Below, in pieces: positions 46,314-58,022 of a stretch of DNA of 64,000 bases. Numbering within the stretch: position 1 is the stretch's first letter; every line of letters starts with the position of its first letter. Position numbers and translations under genes: made by a program. The notes under the pieces were generated by a model. The model was not told the origin of the DNA and did no database searches. It saw nothing but the letters and a program-made list of their open reading frames with translations. This DNA comes from Hydrangea macrophylla (lineage: Eukaryota > Streptophyta > Magnoliopsida > Cornales > Hydrangeaceae): assembly GCA_033977485.1 (NCBI GenBank), contig CM066989.1, positions 31,225,095 to 31,289,094 of the forward strand, read 5' to 3'.

Positions 46314-47160
46314 TCAATTCGTCTTCAACGGCTGATAACCCAAATCGTGAGTGTGGGTCTGTGTTGGAATATTTGGAAATTTTGGCATACCTTGATGATT
46401 TTTACCCATTCCCATCCCTGGGAAGAAACCCATTTTTTTCATGATCCCGCCAACTAATGGACTCGCGTACTGATCAACATATAGTGGCAGAAACTCCCTT
46501 GGCTTTACTCCCTCCAACATACTGATGAACTCAAACCCTTCTAGACTTGTTTCCTCTTCTTGCAACTGTACCTCTAGAACCGGAGCACTTGATGAAGCTT
46601 CAGACGGACGGACCCAACTATCCCCGAGAATGTTGCAGACCTTGTTCCCCCAAACACATTTGACTTTCTGGTGAATTGTCGATGGTATGGACCCTAAGCT
46701 GTCCAAACACGGCCTTCCCAGTAGCAGGTTGAAAGAGGCAGGGATGTCGATAATTTAAAACTCAGCTCTTTTTTCCAAAGGTCCGACAGCGAGATTGAGA
46801 AAGATTATACCCATGACCATTCTTTGAGTCCTTTGCTCAAATGGTATGAAAGTTGATTCATCTAGACCCATTTGCTAGGCTGTTCGAAATAGACATACGT
46901 TTAGTGCAGATCTGTTGTCAACGAGACAAGAGGGCACAGTATTCTCCAAACATTCAACAGTGACGTACAGTGCCTTATTATGAACGGGCCCTCCGAGGGG
47001 GAGGTCGTCTGAGGAAAAGGTGATAGTGAGAGTCGGAGTTCTGCCGATCATTCCTACGAGATCCTCTAGTGCTATATTGGTAGAAACATCGGACTAATTT
47101 AAGGCATCTAGGACTGCCTGCCTGTGATGTTTAGAGGCGACCAGTAACCCCCAGATGGTG
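46314..47160 (-). pseudogene. Tat A protease with downstream G-patch
   Basis: The aspartic protease region is fragmented. The active site reads LVDNRSALNV (46905-46922 region), where element B has IVDNGSALNV, so the catalytic-loop Gly is Arg in A. LLGRPCLDSLG follows. At about 46376-46451 a G-patch-like block GIMKKMGFFPGMGMGKNHQG occurs. G-patch modules bind nucleic acid or RNA helicases and are found next to protease in some retroelements. Confidence 0.75.
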
Positions 47161-47199
47161 ATGTTGGCCTATGTCTTCTTCATTTGTTTCAAGACCCTA

Positions 47200-49008
47200 T
47201 CCTCTTCCTCTTCTTCATTCATCTTCCCTTTTCCTTTGTCCAATTCTCTGCCCGGGTGATCTTTCTCTAGCTTATGTGGTTTGAAGTGTCTTCCTAATTG
47301 GGTTAAATGACTGACCTCCTCTCTTACGCACAAGTTGTTTGTTTTCCCAGCGATTTTTGAACTTTATTTCTCCACTTCTACCTCTCTGTCACTCTCGTAC
47401 CATAGATCACCTTCCACCTGATCTATATCTTGATTACTATCTTCTGTATACCAGGTGGAGTTGTTATTCTCTTGAACCCACCAATCCATCATGGCCATTT
47501 GCTTCGTTATTTCCTCTCTGCGTTCCCTTGACTGATTCTCAAGAGTGCAGATCATCGAGTTTTTTGGTAGCTGATAAGGCTTCCTTGGTTCCTCAACTTT
47601 AGTAATCAACCCAGACGGATCAAAGGTTGTATTTTCTAACCCCAAGAAATAAAGGCCCGATGGAGGTGGTGGTGGCGGTAAAACATGATGATTTTGTAGT
47701 GGGTTTTTAGTAACGTTGGGGGCTTTGACCGGTGGTTCGGATATTACCTTGTTATCGATGAGATCTTGAATCTCGTGCCTCAACCTTGTGCATCGATCTG
47801 TAGCATGACCCTTTTGCTGGTGAAATTTGCAATAGATGTCTTCCCAGAAGCTCGACGGGAGCAGATTCGGCAAGGGTCGAGGTTCCAATAGGCGAAGGTG
47901 CCCCTTTGTCATCAACTTATCAAGGGCGGTTGACAGTGATACTCCTAAATCTGAGAATTCCTCGGCTGCTTGTCTCCTCCTCTCCTTGGATAGTTCCCCA
48001 TTATGTCAAATTTTTTCTCTGGCTCACTTGGTGCATTGACATCGGTGGGGCCAGAGTGACCCCCCGAATGTCCTCCATTTGATCCATAGTTTGGCCACCT
48101 ATACCTATTCGGCTACTCCTCTTTCTTGATTACCCCTTCCTAGATTGCGTCCTCTATTCTGGTTCCCACATCAAAAACCTTAGCGAAAGTGCTGATCGAC
48201 TAAAATCTCATTTTATCTTGATAGATGGGCTAAAGGTTCTTCATTAGCATCTGGATTTGTTCCTTCTCAGACGGCCTTTGCATCATTTTGCTGCCTTCCC
48301 TCTCCAACGACTTAAGTATTCAGTGAATGATTCCTTGTTTCCTAGCCCGGTAGTTTCCAAATCTCGAATTGTGACTTCCAAGTCTTGTTTGTACTCATAC
48401 TGTGCCATAAATGATTTAACCACCTCTTCCCAAACTCTAGTCTTACTTAGTTCGAGCATGCGATACCAGGATAAAGCAGCCCTAGTCAAAGTCTGCTGAA
48501 ATAGGACGGCCATCAGGGCGGTGCTCAACCCACTAGGATGGAAAGCCCCGACACACATCCTCACATGGCTATAAGGATTCCCTATTCCATCAAACTTGTC
48601 AAAGATAGGCATTTTGAAACCGACAGGCAACATCTCGTGGACCCTATCATACAACCCTTTTAGTTCTAGCAAATAGGTATCAACCCCCAGAGCCTTGCAT
48701 ACCACCCTCTCCAGGTTTTCTACTTTCTTAGCCATTACCATTTCTTTCTCAGTCTTTTTTCTTTATCTTTCATCCCGTAGTACATCAGCCCTCTGTGCCT
48801 CTTGATCATTAAGCTAGTCTCCTTCTCTTGCCATTGGAGGAGGTGGTTCTATAACCTGCGAATTTGCGGGTGGCGGCTGGCGAGTCATTGCTTCTATCAT
48901 GTTCATCATACGGTTCATGTTCTCAGCCTGTTGCCTTATGTGCTCTTCCTGCCTTTATACCATTGCCCTCAATTATGCTACTTCCTCAGTATTCTCTTCA
49001 TGTGCCAT
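47200..49008 (-). pseudogene. Tat A gag
   Basis: The start (49008) is set by matching to element B. The capsid-like region at 48283-48741 contains KFDGIGNPYSHVRMCVGAF, ALMAVLFQQTL and NKESFTEYLSRWRGKAAK, typical of the plant retrotransposon gag domain. A zinc knuckle of form C-x2-H-x4-H-x4-C (CKFHQQKGHATDRC) lies near 47790-47830. Pro-rich PPPPPPSGLYFLGL and an acidic tail follow to 47364. Several stops interrupt the frame. Confidence 0.85.
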
Positions 49009-49181
49009 TTCAGTGTAATTACTTTTTCTTCTTACTAACCTCATTGCGGGACCCCTAAACCAGATAATGCTCAAATCAGATGCTATTTTTGCCCTACAAT
49101 CATATTTGAAAAGGATTTTGTTGGTTTGAAAGAATTTTCATTTTCTGTTACCATTACTTCTTTTTAATTGACTTTAGCAAA
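49009..49181 (-). mobile_element. Tat A leader remnant
   Basis: The minus strand retains about 170 bases upstream of the gag ATG, including 'gggtcccgcaatgagg', aligned with 'gggatcccacagcgagg' of element B. It then meets the Athila LTR. The remaining leader and 5' LTR of A are missing at this junction. Confidence 0.6.
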
Positions 49182-49438
49182 TGTGACAAGCGGGGGTATT
49201 TGTAAAATACAACCGCGCTAAAAGAAGAAAATACATTAATTTAGTTCACAATTCTCCCATATATCTGCGATTTGAGTTACAACATCAGTTTCTACACATT
49301 ATGATTAATCTATGATAAGTTGTGTGTTTTAGCTATGATTTTCTGCAGATTACTGTCGCTGTGTGAATGATTGAGTTAGCAGGATAAACGGGAGTGATTG
49401 GCTCTAATGAAGACAATTCAAAGTTGAAAACTGAAGCC

Positions 49439-49551
49439 CGATCGATCGAGGTCCTCTCAAGCGATCGAGAATTCGATCGATCTAACTATTCTCAAGCGAT
49501 CGAATAATCCAGGTGTTCAATCGATCGAGGGTTTGTCGATCGATCGAACAT
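49439..49551. repeat. TCGATCGA word cluster upstream of Athila TATA box
   Basis: Words CGATCGATCGAGG, AGCGATCGAGAA, TTCGATCGATCTAAC, AATCGATCGAGGG and GTCGATCGATCGAAC, spaced about 10-25 bases. The cluster ends about 65 bases before the TATA box at 49617. Confidence 0.85.
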
Positions 49552-49616
49552 GCTTTTTAGCAGAATACGCGCACGGAGCAAAAGACGGGATTTTTAACCC
49601 TAGCATTAGGTTTTCT

Positions 49617-49623
49617 TATATAA
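49617..49623 (+). promoter_or_regulatory. Athila LTR TATA box
   Basis: TATATAA in 'tttcttatataaactcatt', sense orientation, about 1.2 kb before the LTR end. Confidence 0.6.
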
Positions 49624-50045
49624 ACTCATTTTGTAAGCGTCTAGGACGACGTCCAATTGTTTTTTTATCAGTTTTCATAGAGATAGGAGAGCTTGTTCTT
49701 GTTTTGTAGGTTATTAACCAAGTTTTGACATTAATAGTTGGGATTTTCCTGTGGTTTAATACGAGTTCTTCATTCCAGGTTAAGTAGTTATCATTTTACT
49801 TACATATTGCACTTAGTTAATGGTAGTTAGTGTTCAATCTTACTGTTTGTTTTTGTTATATACGTTAAAATCTCAAGTTTTCATAGTTTTAATGAAAATC
49901 TCAAAACCAAACGTTACCTTAATGACTTTTTACGTTAAGAACGCATCTGGCATACTCCAGACCATGTCTGAGTAGTCCATGGTTGGGAAATCGCGATGAA
50001 ACTGTGATTTTCAGGTCTCTACCATGCATCAGAATAACACCTGTG

Positions 50046-50166
50046 TTCGATCGATCGGAGTTATTTTGATCGATCGACGCAGAGATATAGTCGATCTATC
50101 GAAGACATTTCGATCGATTGAGGGATGATGATTGTCGATCGATCGAAAGCGCATCGATCGATCGAA
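50046..50166. repeat. Second TCGATCGA word cluster in Athila LTR
   Basis: Words TTCGATCGATCGGAG, TTGATCGATCGACGC, GTCGATCTATCGAAG, TTCGATCGATTGAGG, GTCGATCGATCGAAAG and ATCGATCGATCGAACG within about 120 bases, in the presumed transcribed part of the LTR. Confidence 0.85.
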
Positions 50167-50833
50167 CGCTCAGATTCTTGAGAACATCTAATACAGTATT
50201 CCAAGACTTTCTGTTTTAAGGAGTTGTTATCAAACTGTCCCCAAATGCTCAGTTTGTCAAAGCAGTCTTTGAACTTAAGGCCTTAAGGCATTTTCTTTCA
50301 ATAATTTTGCAAACCACCCTCAATGCTAACACCATTGTAGGTGAGAGTCTTAACTATTGAATTAAACCGCTTTCATGTATTTCAAACTTAATTGAGATGA
50401 TATAGTCCCGGTCATGAAAGGGCTATTGATTCTGGATCTTCAGAGAAGTACGGAATATTGTAGAAGATGTACTCCATTGAGCTTAATTGCAATTGCATGG
50501 TAGACGGCTACGTCACAGTGGATTCGCGTGATCCCAACACTTTCTTTTATTAAGTAAAACCATTTTTAAAATTTCGCTTTAGTTAAATAGTAATCTTTAG
50601 TTAATTTAACTTAGTTGTTTTTAATTTTAATAGTTGTTAATTGTAGAACTTTGTGTTCTACACCTTTTCCAAAATATTGAATTTACTTTTTCTTTTTGAG
50701 TCTAATCTAAGTAATTTAATTCTCATCCTTCCCTGTGGGATCGACCTGGACTTAATCCAGTTTACTACTTACACGATCACCTATACTTGGGTGTTGCACA
50801 AGAGCGCACAGGAAAATATTCGTGTCAAGTTTT

Positions 50834-50851
50834 TGGCGTCGTTGCCGGGGA
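50834..50851 (+). other. Athila primer-binding site (tRNA-Asp type)
   Basis: TGGCGTCGTTGCCGGGGA differs at one base from TGGCGCCGTTGCCGGGGA, the complement of the plant tRNA-Asp 3' end that Athila elements use. Confidence 0.9.
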
Positions 50852-50955
50852 AGGCGACGAGTTAAGATTTAGGTTACCTCAATCTCTCTTCATCTCTTTC
50901 TGTTTTTCTTTTCTTTTCTTTTGGTAAACACTCACCTTAGGAACTCTCCTAGTTC

Positions 50956-53900
50956 ATGTCCAACACTTCCATTGAAGGAATTTTCGGAAATCCTTTCTAC
51001 CGTTCTGACTCTGCTAGTTCCATTAACCCTGTAGCCACTCCAACTGAATCAATGGATGATAATCAGAGTGAACATGGTGACAATGTTGTGGTACCAATTG
51101 ATGAGGCGCTACGTCCTCTGTGATATCTCATGCAACCAGAACACGCACCTACGCCCTCTTGCATTCAAATCCCACCGCATAATGGCGAATTTCAATTTCG
51201 CAATGGGATGATCCAACTACTTCCCACCTTTCATGGGATGGAAAGTGAGAAGGCATACTTACATGTCACTAATTTCGAGGATGTTTGTAAAACATTCTCG
51301 CAAAATTGTCCTAGGGAGGTGACGCATCTAATGTTATTCCCCTTCACTTTGAAGGATAAAGCAAAGGCGTGGCTCCACTCCCTCAAACCTAATTCAATTT
51401 TCACTTGGCATGCGATGAGCGTCGCGTTTCTAAAGAAATTCTATCCAACTCGCATGACCACGGACCTTCAATGTCAAATCAATTCTTATATACAAAAGAG
51501 CAATGAAACTTTCACTCAAACATGGGAACGGTTCAAAGATTTGCTTCTCTCGTGCCCATACCATGGGTTTGAGAAATGGCGAACTATCAGCTTCTTTTAT
51601 CAAGGATTAAATGGTGAAACGAAGAAGTTGGTAGAAACTATGAGTTCAGGACCATTTCTCCGTAAAAACACTGAAGAGGCTGAAGCCCATTTTGAATGGT
51701 TAGCCGAATACGCTCATGAATGGTCAAATTCTGACAATGTCTCACGCTCACAGATATCCTGTGTAGAATAGGAAAGCCTATACCAACTAAATAGTGAAGA
51801 TCGCCTCATGACTAAATATGAAGAACTAGCAAAGAAAGTAGAGGAGTTAGGCATGAGAGGAGGTAGTTCAAGGCAGCAATTACCGGAAGAACCATATAGA
51901 ACATGCAATATGTTGGGACATACTACTCAGTATTGTCCTAATATGCCATATTTTCAAGAACAACCCCCCATGGAAATGAATGCCATGCAAGGGTATAGGG
52001 GGGCAGGGAATTCCTATAACAACAATAACTCACAAAACAATAACAATCGATGGAATCACCCTGGTTTTGATTGGAAAAATGATGCTGGGACCCAAAATCA
52101 ACATCAACAACAACAGCCCTATAACAATAACCAATACCAAGGGCAATACAATAGGCAGTCCCAGCCATACAATCAAAATAGATTTAATAATTACAACCAA
52201 GTGCAACCCTCCAATAATCAACATTCTAATGTGTACGTGCCACCGCACAAAAAGGTGCAAGAGGAAGATCCTCTCTCTATTGTCAATCTAACTCAACAAT
52301 TAATTCAAATGATGAGTAAAATGTCTGCGACATTAGATAGAATGGATGCACGTCAAGAGGGATCGGGCGGAACATTTCCTGCCCAACCACTTCAAAACCC
52401 TAGGGGATTCAATAACGGTTCCCCAAATCACAAACAAGCAAAAGTCGTGACGACTTTGAGAAGCGGCAAGATTATAGAGCAAAATGCGCCTACCTCTACC
52501 CCGAGGAGTATGAGGAGGACGAAGTGGTCAATACAAATAAATCTTCTACTCAAGAAGAGGAGCCCATTACTAGTAAAGAACCATTAGAAACGAATACTGA
52601 AGCTCCTAAAGAAGTGGAAGAAGTTGAGAGAAGGCCCGGAAAGGAACCCATTAATGATGAAGTACCAAAATGCCCTTTCCCCGCGCCTTATCCTCAAAGG
52701 TTAAAGAAACCCAAAAATGAGGCAAAGAATCAGGAGTTCTTGGAATTATTCAAACAAGTTAAAATCAATCTTCCACTCCTAGATGCTATAAAACAAGTGC
52801 CGGCCTACGCTAAGTATCTCAAAGACTTATGTACAGTCAAAAGGAGGCAAAGTGTGAAGAAACACGCTTACGTCACTTGCCAAGCAAGTGCAATTATCCA
52901 AAATGAATTGCCTCCTAAACTCAAAGACCCCGGCACTCCCACTGTCTCATGTCAAATTGGGAATCAAAAGATAGACAACGCACTCGTCGACCTAGGAGCT
53001 AGCGTAAACCTTCTGCCATACTCAGTTTATAAACAACTAGGGTTAGGTGAATACAAACCCACCCGAGTTGCATTGCAATTGGCAGATAGGTCTGTTAAAT
53101 ACCCAAGAGGAGTTCTGGAAGACGTCCTTGTTCAAATAGACTCATTTATCTTCCCGGTTGATTTTGTCATCTTAGACACCGAACCTATGTCCAACCCAGG
53201 CTCACAAATCCCGGTCATTTTCGGACGTCCTTTCCTTAACACAATCGATGCCACAATAAAAGTGAGAAGTGGTATAATGACCATCGTATTCGGGAATATG
53301 ACGTTAAATGTCAAAATTTTCTCAAATCCCCGACCTGAAGAATACGATGATGAAGAGGAAGTGAATTACATCGACATGGTCATAGAAGATGAGGCCAATT
53401 TCGTTGATTACAAAGATCCTTTAGAGGTAGTGGTGTCACAATTTGATGCTCTCTATCAACCTAAAGAGTCAACTCCATTGGATGCGGCTTTAAATCACAC
53501 TTGCCTCATGTTGGATACATTAGAGGAGGATAAAGCTGAATGTATGTGGGTAACACCATATGAACCACTGCCTCCTAAAACAAAGCTAGTCATGCCCTCG
53601 AACATGCAGTTTCCCGAATTAGAATTGAAGCAGCTTCCAGAAGAGCTCAAATATGCTTTCCTAGGGACTGAGAAGACTTATCCCGTCATAATCTCATCTA
53701 CTTTAAATTCTGAACAAGAGGATAAGTTAATCGAGGTGTTAAAACAACATAAGGGAGCATTAGGATGGACTATTGCCGACCTCAAAGGCATAAGCCCGTC
53801 TGTGTGCACCCATAAGATATATTTTGAGGAAGACGCTAAACCTTCGCGACAAATGCAAAGGCGTCTGAATCCCAACACGCAAGAAGTAGTCAAAAAGGAA

Positions 53901-56494
53901 GTGCTGAAACTACTTAATGTTGGGATCATATATCCAATATCTGATAGCCCTTAGGTTAGTCCAACCCAAGTAGTGCCAAAGAAGGCAGGCATAACGGTCA
54001 TACCAAATAAAGATGGCGAATTAGTACCAACACGCATTCCCACTGGATGGCGAATGTGTATTGATTACCGAAAATTGAATACTGTGACCCGAAAGGACCA
54101 TTTTCCCTTACCTTTCATGGATCAAATGCTAGAACGAGTAGCGGGTCATAAGTACTATTGCTTCTTGGATGGATACAGTGGGTATAACCAAATTGAAATC
54201 GCTCCTGAACATCAGGAGAAGACTATGTTCACGTGTCCATTCGGTACTTTCGCTTACCGTCGTATGCCATTCGGCTTATGCAATGCACCTGCTACCTTTC
54301 AGCGGTGCATGTTAAGCATATTCAGCGACATGGTCGAACAAATACTCGAAGTCTTTATGGACGACTTTTCTGTGTTTGGCCATAGTTTTGAAAATTGCTT
54401 AAACAATCTTGAACGTGTGCTAGCAAGATGCGAGGACAAACACCTAGTGCTAAATTGGGAAAAGTGTCACTTTATGGTGACCAAGGGAATTGTGCTCGGC
54501 TACATCATCTCTGATAAAGGTATCCAGGTTGATAAAGCTAAAATTGATATAATCTCGAATCTACCTGCCCCTCGTACAGTCAAAGACATTCGATCTTTTT
54601 TGGGGCATGCGGGATTTTATCGTCGCTTTATCCAAAATTTTAGTGCAATCTCCCGACCATTGTGTCAACTCTTAGTCAAAGACACACCATTCGAATGGTC
54701 GGAAAACTGCCAAACATCTTTTGACGCACTTAAAGATCACCTTACCTCCGCACCGATAATCCAAGCACCCGACTGGAGTTTGCCTTTCGAACTAATGTGC
54801 GATGCTAGTGACTACGCTATTGGTGCAGTCCTAGGACAGAGGAAGGATAATAATCCTTACGTGATTTACTATGCCAATCGAACGTTAAACGAAGCTCAAA
54901 TGAACTATACAACTACTGAAAAAGAGCTCCTAGCAATAGTCTTCGCGTTGGACAAATTCAGGTCTTATCTGATAGGGTCCCCAATAGTCTGTTTTACAGA
55001 CCATTCGACCCTCAAGTACGTGCTATCAAAAAAAGATGCAAAACAAAGGCTTATCCGTTGGATACTCCTACTCCAAGAATTCGATATAACGATCAAAGAT
55101 AAAAAGGGAGTAGAGAATGTGGTCGCCGACCATTTATCTCGGTTAACTTTTGTTGACAACCCTGAACCCACACTGATAAAAGATGAATTCCTAGATGAGC
55201 AGCTGATGACTATTTCGGGTTTGCCCTGGTACGCTGATATAGTAAATTATCTTGCCACGGGAGAGACCCCAAGTCATTGGTCCAAACCAGATAGGAAGCG
55301 GTTCCTCTCTTTCGCACGTCATTTCTTTTTCGATGACCCATACTTATTCAAGTATTGTGCTGATCAGGTCATCAGACGTTGCGTCCCTAATGAGGATATA
55401 ACCGTAATTTTAGCCTCCTGCCACTCTGAAGCGTGCGGTGGCCATTTTTCTTCTCAAAAGACCGCACAAAAAGTCTTACATAGCGGATTTTATTGGCCCA
55501 CCATATTCAAGGACGCTTATGCTTTTTGTAAAATGTGCCAACGCTGTCAACAGCTTGGTACAATTTCAAAAAGGAACTCCATGCCCTTAACCCCTATTAT
55601 CATGATTGAAATATTCGATTGTTGGGGCATAGATTTCATGGGCCCCTTCCTTAAATCTAATAATTGTGAATACATACTCCTAGCTGTGGAGTATGTGTCA
55701 AAATGGGAGGAAGCAATATCAACAAGACGCAATGATCACAAAACAGTGATGTCCTTTCTTAAGGAACACATTCTATCGCATTTTGGAACCCCAAAAGCCT
55801 TAATAAGTGACCAAGGCAAGCATTTCTGCGATAGGCCTTTGGAGTCACTCCTTAAGAAATATGGGGTCAATCACAAAATTGCTCTCGCCTACCATCCACA
55901 AACAAACGGGCAAGCAGAGTTGGCTAACCGAGAAATTAAGCATATTCTCGAAAAGACGGTTAGTTTCAACAGGAAGGATTGGGCTTACAAACTGACTGAT
56001 GCATTATGGGCCTACCGCACGGCTTTCAAAACGAATCTGGGAATGTCTCCGTTTAGGCTAGTTTACGGAAAAGTATGTCACCTCCCTGTCAAAATCAAAC
56101 ACAAAGCTTATTAGGCGACACGCTCATTGAACTTTGATATTAAAGAGGGGGGCATCTTCGAAAACTCCAATTGGTTGAATTGGAAGAAAGATGTCGAGAT
56201 GCATACGACAATGCTCGATTACATAAGGAAAGGTTAATTTGTCGTAAATCATTCGAGCCAGGGCAGAAAGTCTTGCTGTACGACTCTCGCCTCCACCTCT
56301 TCCCAGGAAAACTCCGATCTCGGTGGACAGGACCATTCATAGTTAAATCTGTTTTTCCACATGGGGCGGTCGAGCTGATAAACCCCAAGAACGATACAGT
56401 TTTCAAGGTCAATGGCCAAAGGCTAGAACCATTCTTGGAGAATTTCCAAACAGAGGCTGAGTTCATCCAACTGGATGAACCCAACTACTCTTGA
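50956..56494 (+). pseudogene. Athila gag-pol polyprotein, nearly complete but broken
   Basis: The ATG at 50956 opens MSNTSIEGIFGNPF, 104 bases after the primer site. Gag (to about 52500) has MIQLLPTFHGMESEKAYLHV, LKDKAKAWLHSL and a zinc knuckle whose first Cys is Tyr (YRTCNMLGHTTQYC). Protease DLGA is at 52989-53000. RT runs from CIDYRKLN to FMDD at 54354-54365, then RNase H with [22 protein letters not shown] and VADHLSRL. Integrase has a [15 protein letters not shown] zinc region and a DD35E core (D 55632, D 55809, E 55917), then the tail KSFEPGQKVLLYDSRLHLFP. Breaks are in-frame stops at 51121, 51769, 53952 and 56112 and frameshifts near 52500 and 56150. This is the best-preserved pol in the window. 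Confidence 0.95.
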
Positions 56495-56603
56495 GCTCAA
56501 ACGTTAAGCTTTTCTTCACGTTGTTGTTGTATATCTTTACTTTTGATGTTTTTCATTATTTTTTTTTAATTCTTTTCATCTTTCTTTACAAGTGATTTCG
56601 ATT

Positions 56604-56638
56604 CTAATCTGCTATTGCATATTATCTACCCTATGCAG
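56604..56638 (+). promoter_or_regulatory. Splice-acceptor-like site before Athila ORF 1'
   Basis: A branch-point-like CTAAT (56604-56608) lies about 30 bases before TACCCTATGCAG (AG at 56637-56638). The ATG of the next ORF follows after exactly 10 bases (GCTTTTCAAT). The same arrangement precedes the next two ORFs. Confidence 0.5.
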
Positions 56639-56648
56639 GCTTTTCAAT

Positions 56649-57164
56649 ATGCGGGATGATGACGTTCATTCTATAGGGTCATGGGCTGATTCTGAATACC
56701 AGAACCCACCTTGGACTGCTGATGAGATAGCATTCTGTTTATCTCCTTACCAAGGACCAGAGGCTGATGATGTGGTGGACCTAACCTATGGATACATCCC
56801 TTATAATCCTGCTCTCCTTCAAATTAACCCCTTCGAGCACATGGACCTCTCTGGAGAGGAAGGAGAGCCTGAAGGGTACGCTGTTGGAGAAGTGGATGAT
56901 GCTCTCTTAGAGCAGTGGGAAAATGATTCCATGTGGGAGCCATGGGAAGAAGAGGACCTACAAGACGTGGTGCCCGAACGCCACAACGCTGTTTTCACCT
57001 TTGTTGATGACTTCCTTGTAATCGCAGTGGTTCCTTACATCTATGTGCACCTGAGTTATTTGCTGTTTCGGCTTCAGTGCCCATTTCCTGCTAGTGCACA
57101 TGGGTGTCTCATGCCAATAGTGAGGTTAATTCGTTGTCACTTGTCTTTCTCTTGTTTTCTTTAG
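56649..57164 (+). CDS. Athila ORF 1', acidic protein of unknown function
   Basis: This 171-residue ORF follows integrase. The upstream in-frame ATG at 56592 would add 19 residues, but the start at 56649 sits 10 bases after an acceptor-like AG, as in the two ORFs that follow. The first 110 residues are very acidic and Trp-rich (MRDDDVHSIGSWADSEYQNP, SGEEGEPEG, WENDSMWEPWEEEDLQDVVP). The last 55 are hydrophobic (FLVIAVVPYIYVHLSYLLF), either a membrane segment or read-through into non-coding sequence. I recognise no domain. Accessory ORFs are known between pol and the 3' LTR in Athila elements, but this one is short. Confidence 0.5.
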   Translation: MRDDDVHSIGSWADSEYQNPPWTADEIAFCLSPYQGPEADDVVDLTYGYIPYNPALLQINPFEHMDLSGEEGEPEGYAVGEVDDALLEQWENDSMWEPWEEEDLQDVVPERHNAVFTFVDDFLVIAVVPYIYVHLSYLLFRLQCPFPASAHGCLMPIVRLIRCHLSFSCFL

Positions 57165-57199
57165 TTATTTTCTTTCTGTTGTCGTTTCCTTTAGTCTTT

Positions 57200-57251
57200 T
57201 GTAATTTCTTTTCTTCTTGTTGTTTTCATTTGTTTTTTTTTCCTTTGTCAG
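57200..57251 (+). promoter_or_regulatory. Splice-acceptor-like site before Athila ORF 2'
   Basis: A long pyrimidine tract ends TTTTTTTTTCCTTTGTCAG (AG at 57250-57251). Ten bases (GATTGTCACT) separate it from the ATG at 57262. Confidence 0.5.
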
Positions 57252-57261
57252 GATTGTCACT

Positions 57262-57576
57262 ATGCAGCCACCGGTACCACCGTTCTTCTTGCCACATCAA
57301 CTTTTTCATGGCTTTGGACCATACATAAGGTCCACAGGCACTCCACCGCAAGAGGAAAGTCTGTTGCATAATTTCACTCCGTTATCCGTGTCTCCAACGG
57401 GATCACCTCTTGCATGGGCTTTCAATTCCTTAGAGACTTCAGACTTGCTCGATGATATCCTTGCTACGTTCCGACTGTTCTGGGAAAGGGAATCATCAAG
57501 TTTGGACTCCACCTGTGAAGTCTTAGCGGAGAATGAAGCAATGGTGGAAGAAGAAATTTTATGGCTCGAAGCGTAG
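57262..57576 (+). CDS. Athila ORF 2', small acidic protein of unknown function
   Basis: A 104-residue intact ORF. The N-terminal third is Pro/Phe-rich (MQPPVPPFFLPHQLFHGFGP), the middle Ser/Thr/Pro-rich, and the C-terminal half helical and acidic (LETSDLLDDILATFRLFWER, LAENEAMVEEEILWLEA). The ATG at 57262 was preferred to 57217 because it follows the acceptor-like AG by the same 10 bases as the neighbouring ORFs. No family recognised and no signal peptide evident. Confidence 0.45.
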   Translation: MQPPVPPFFLPHQLFHGFGPYIRSTGTPPQEESLLHNFTPLSVSPTGSPLAWAFNSLETSDLLDDILATFRLFWERESSSLDSTCEVLAENEAMVEEEILWLEA

Positions 57577-57911
57577 TGTTCACTTCAATTGTATTTGGTC
57601 ATTGATATTTCTGTTATCAATTGAAGTGTAATCCTAGACAAATAATATTTTCAGTTCTAGTTATACTTTTTTTTTTTTCGTTTTCTTTAGTTCAATAAGG
57701 GCTTAAATACCGGTTGGGAGTAATAATTTTGCAATATGGATGCTATTATAAAGTTTTATTTCTATAAAATTGCAATTTTCTAATATGAGGATGAGTTTTT
57801 GGCTTACATGTCCTGTTACAGCTTTGTTTATCATTTTCACTGTATGTCCAGAATAACTTAAATCAGTAGGGGTACTTAAATTTTTCCATTCTGTGAAGTT
57901 TTGAAAAATCT

Positions 57912-58022
57912 AGGTTCGATCTATCGAAAGTATCTCAATCGATCGAACATATCAGGTCTCGAGCGCTTTAAACATCTCAATCGATCGAATGTTCGATCGC
58001 TCGAACACATCTCGATCGATTG
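57912..58022. repeat. TCGATCGA word cluster upstream of internal TATA-like box
   Basis: Words TTCGATCTATCGAAAG, AATCGATCGAACAT, AATCGATCGAATG, TTCGATCGCTCGAAC and CTCGATCGATTGAGAA. The cluster ends 8 bases before TATTTAAA (58030-58037). Confidence 0.85.

Larger units (their letters stand above)
39291..49008 (-). pseudogene. Tat element A gag-pol polyprotein, decayed and split by a solo LTR
   Basis: Domains run right to left: gag start (ATG at 49006-49008), capsid-like region, zinc knuckle, protease, G-patch, reverse transcriptase, RNase H, a second RNase H and integrase. Two RNase H domains mark the Tat/Ogre lineage. The polyprotein is interrupted at 39643-42740 by a solo LTR and has numerous stops and frameshifts, plus changed catalytic residues in protease and integrase. 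It is the same family as element B at 59.6-64 kb (about three residues in four shared over the best gag stretch, by eye). The 5' leader is cut at about 49181 by the Athila LTR. It cannot encode a working enzyme set. Confidence 0.9.
49182..50827 (+). mobile_element. Athila-type 5' LTR (edges approximate)
   Basis: The inner end is set by the primer site at 50834: the LTR probably ends ...ATATTCGTGTCA at 50827. The outer edge is placed at TGTGACAAGCGGGGG (49182), where similarity to the Tat A leader stops. TATATAA at 49617-49623 is the likely TATA box. Two clusters of TCGATCGA words lie at 49439-49551 and 50046-50166. No 3' LTR is present in the window, so the edges cannot be checked by pairing. 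Confidence 0.6.
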
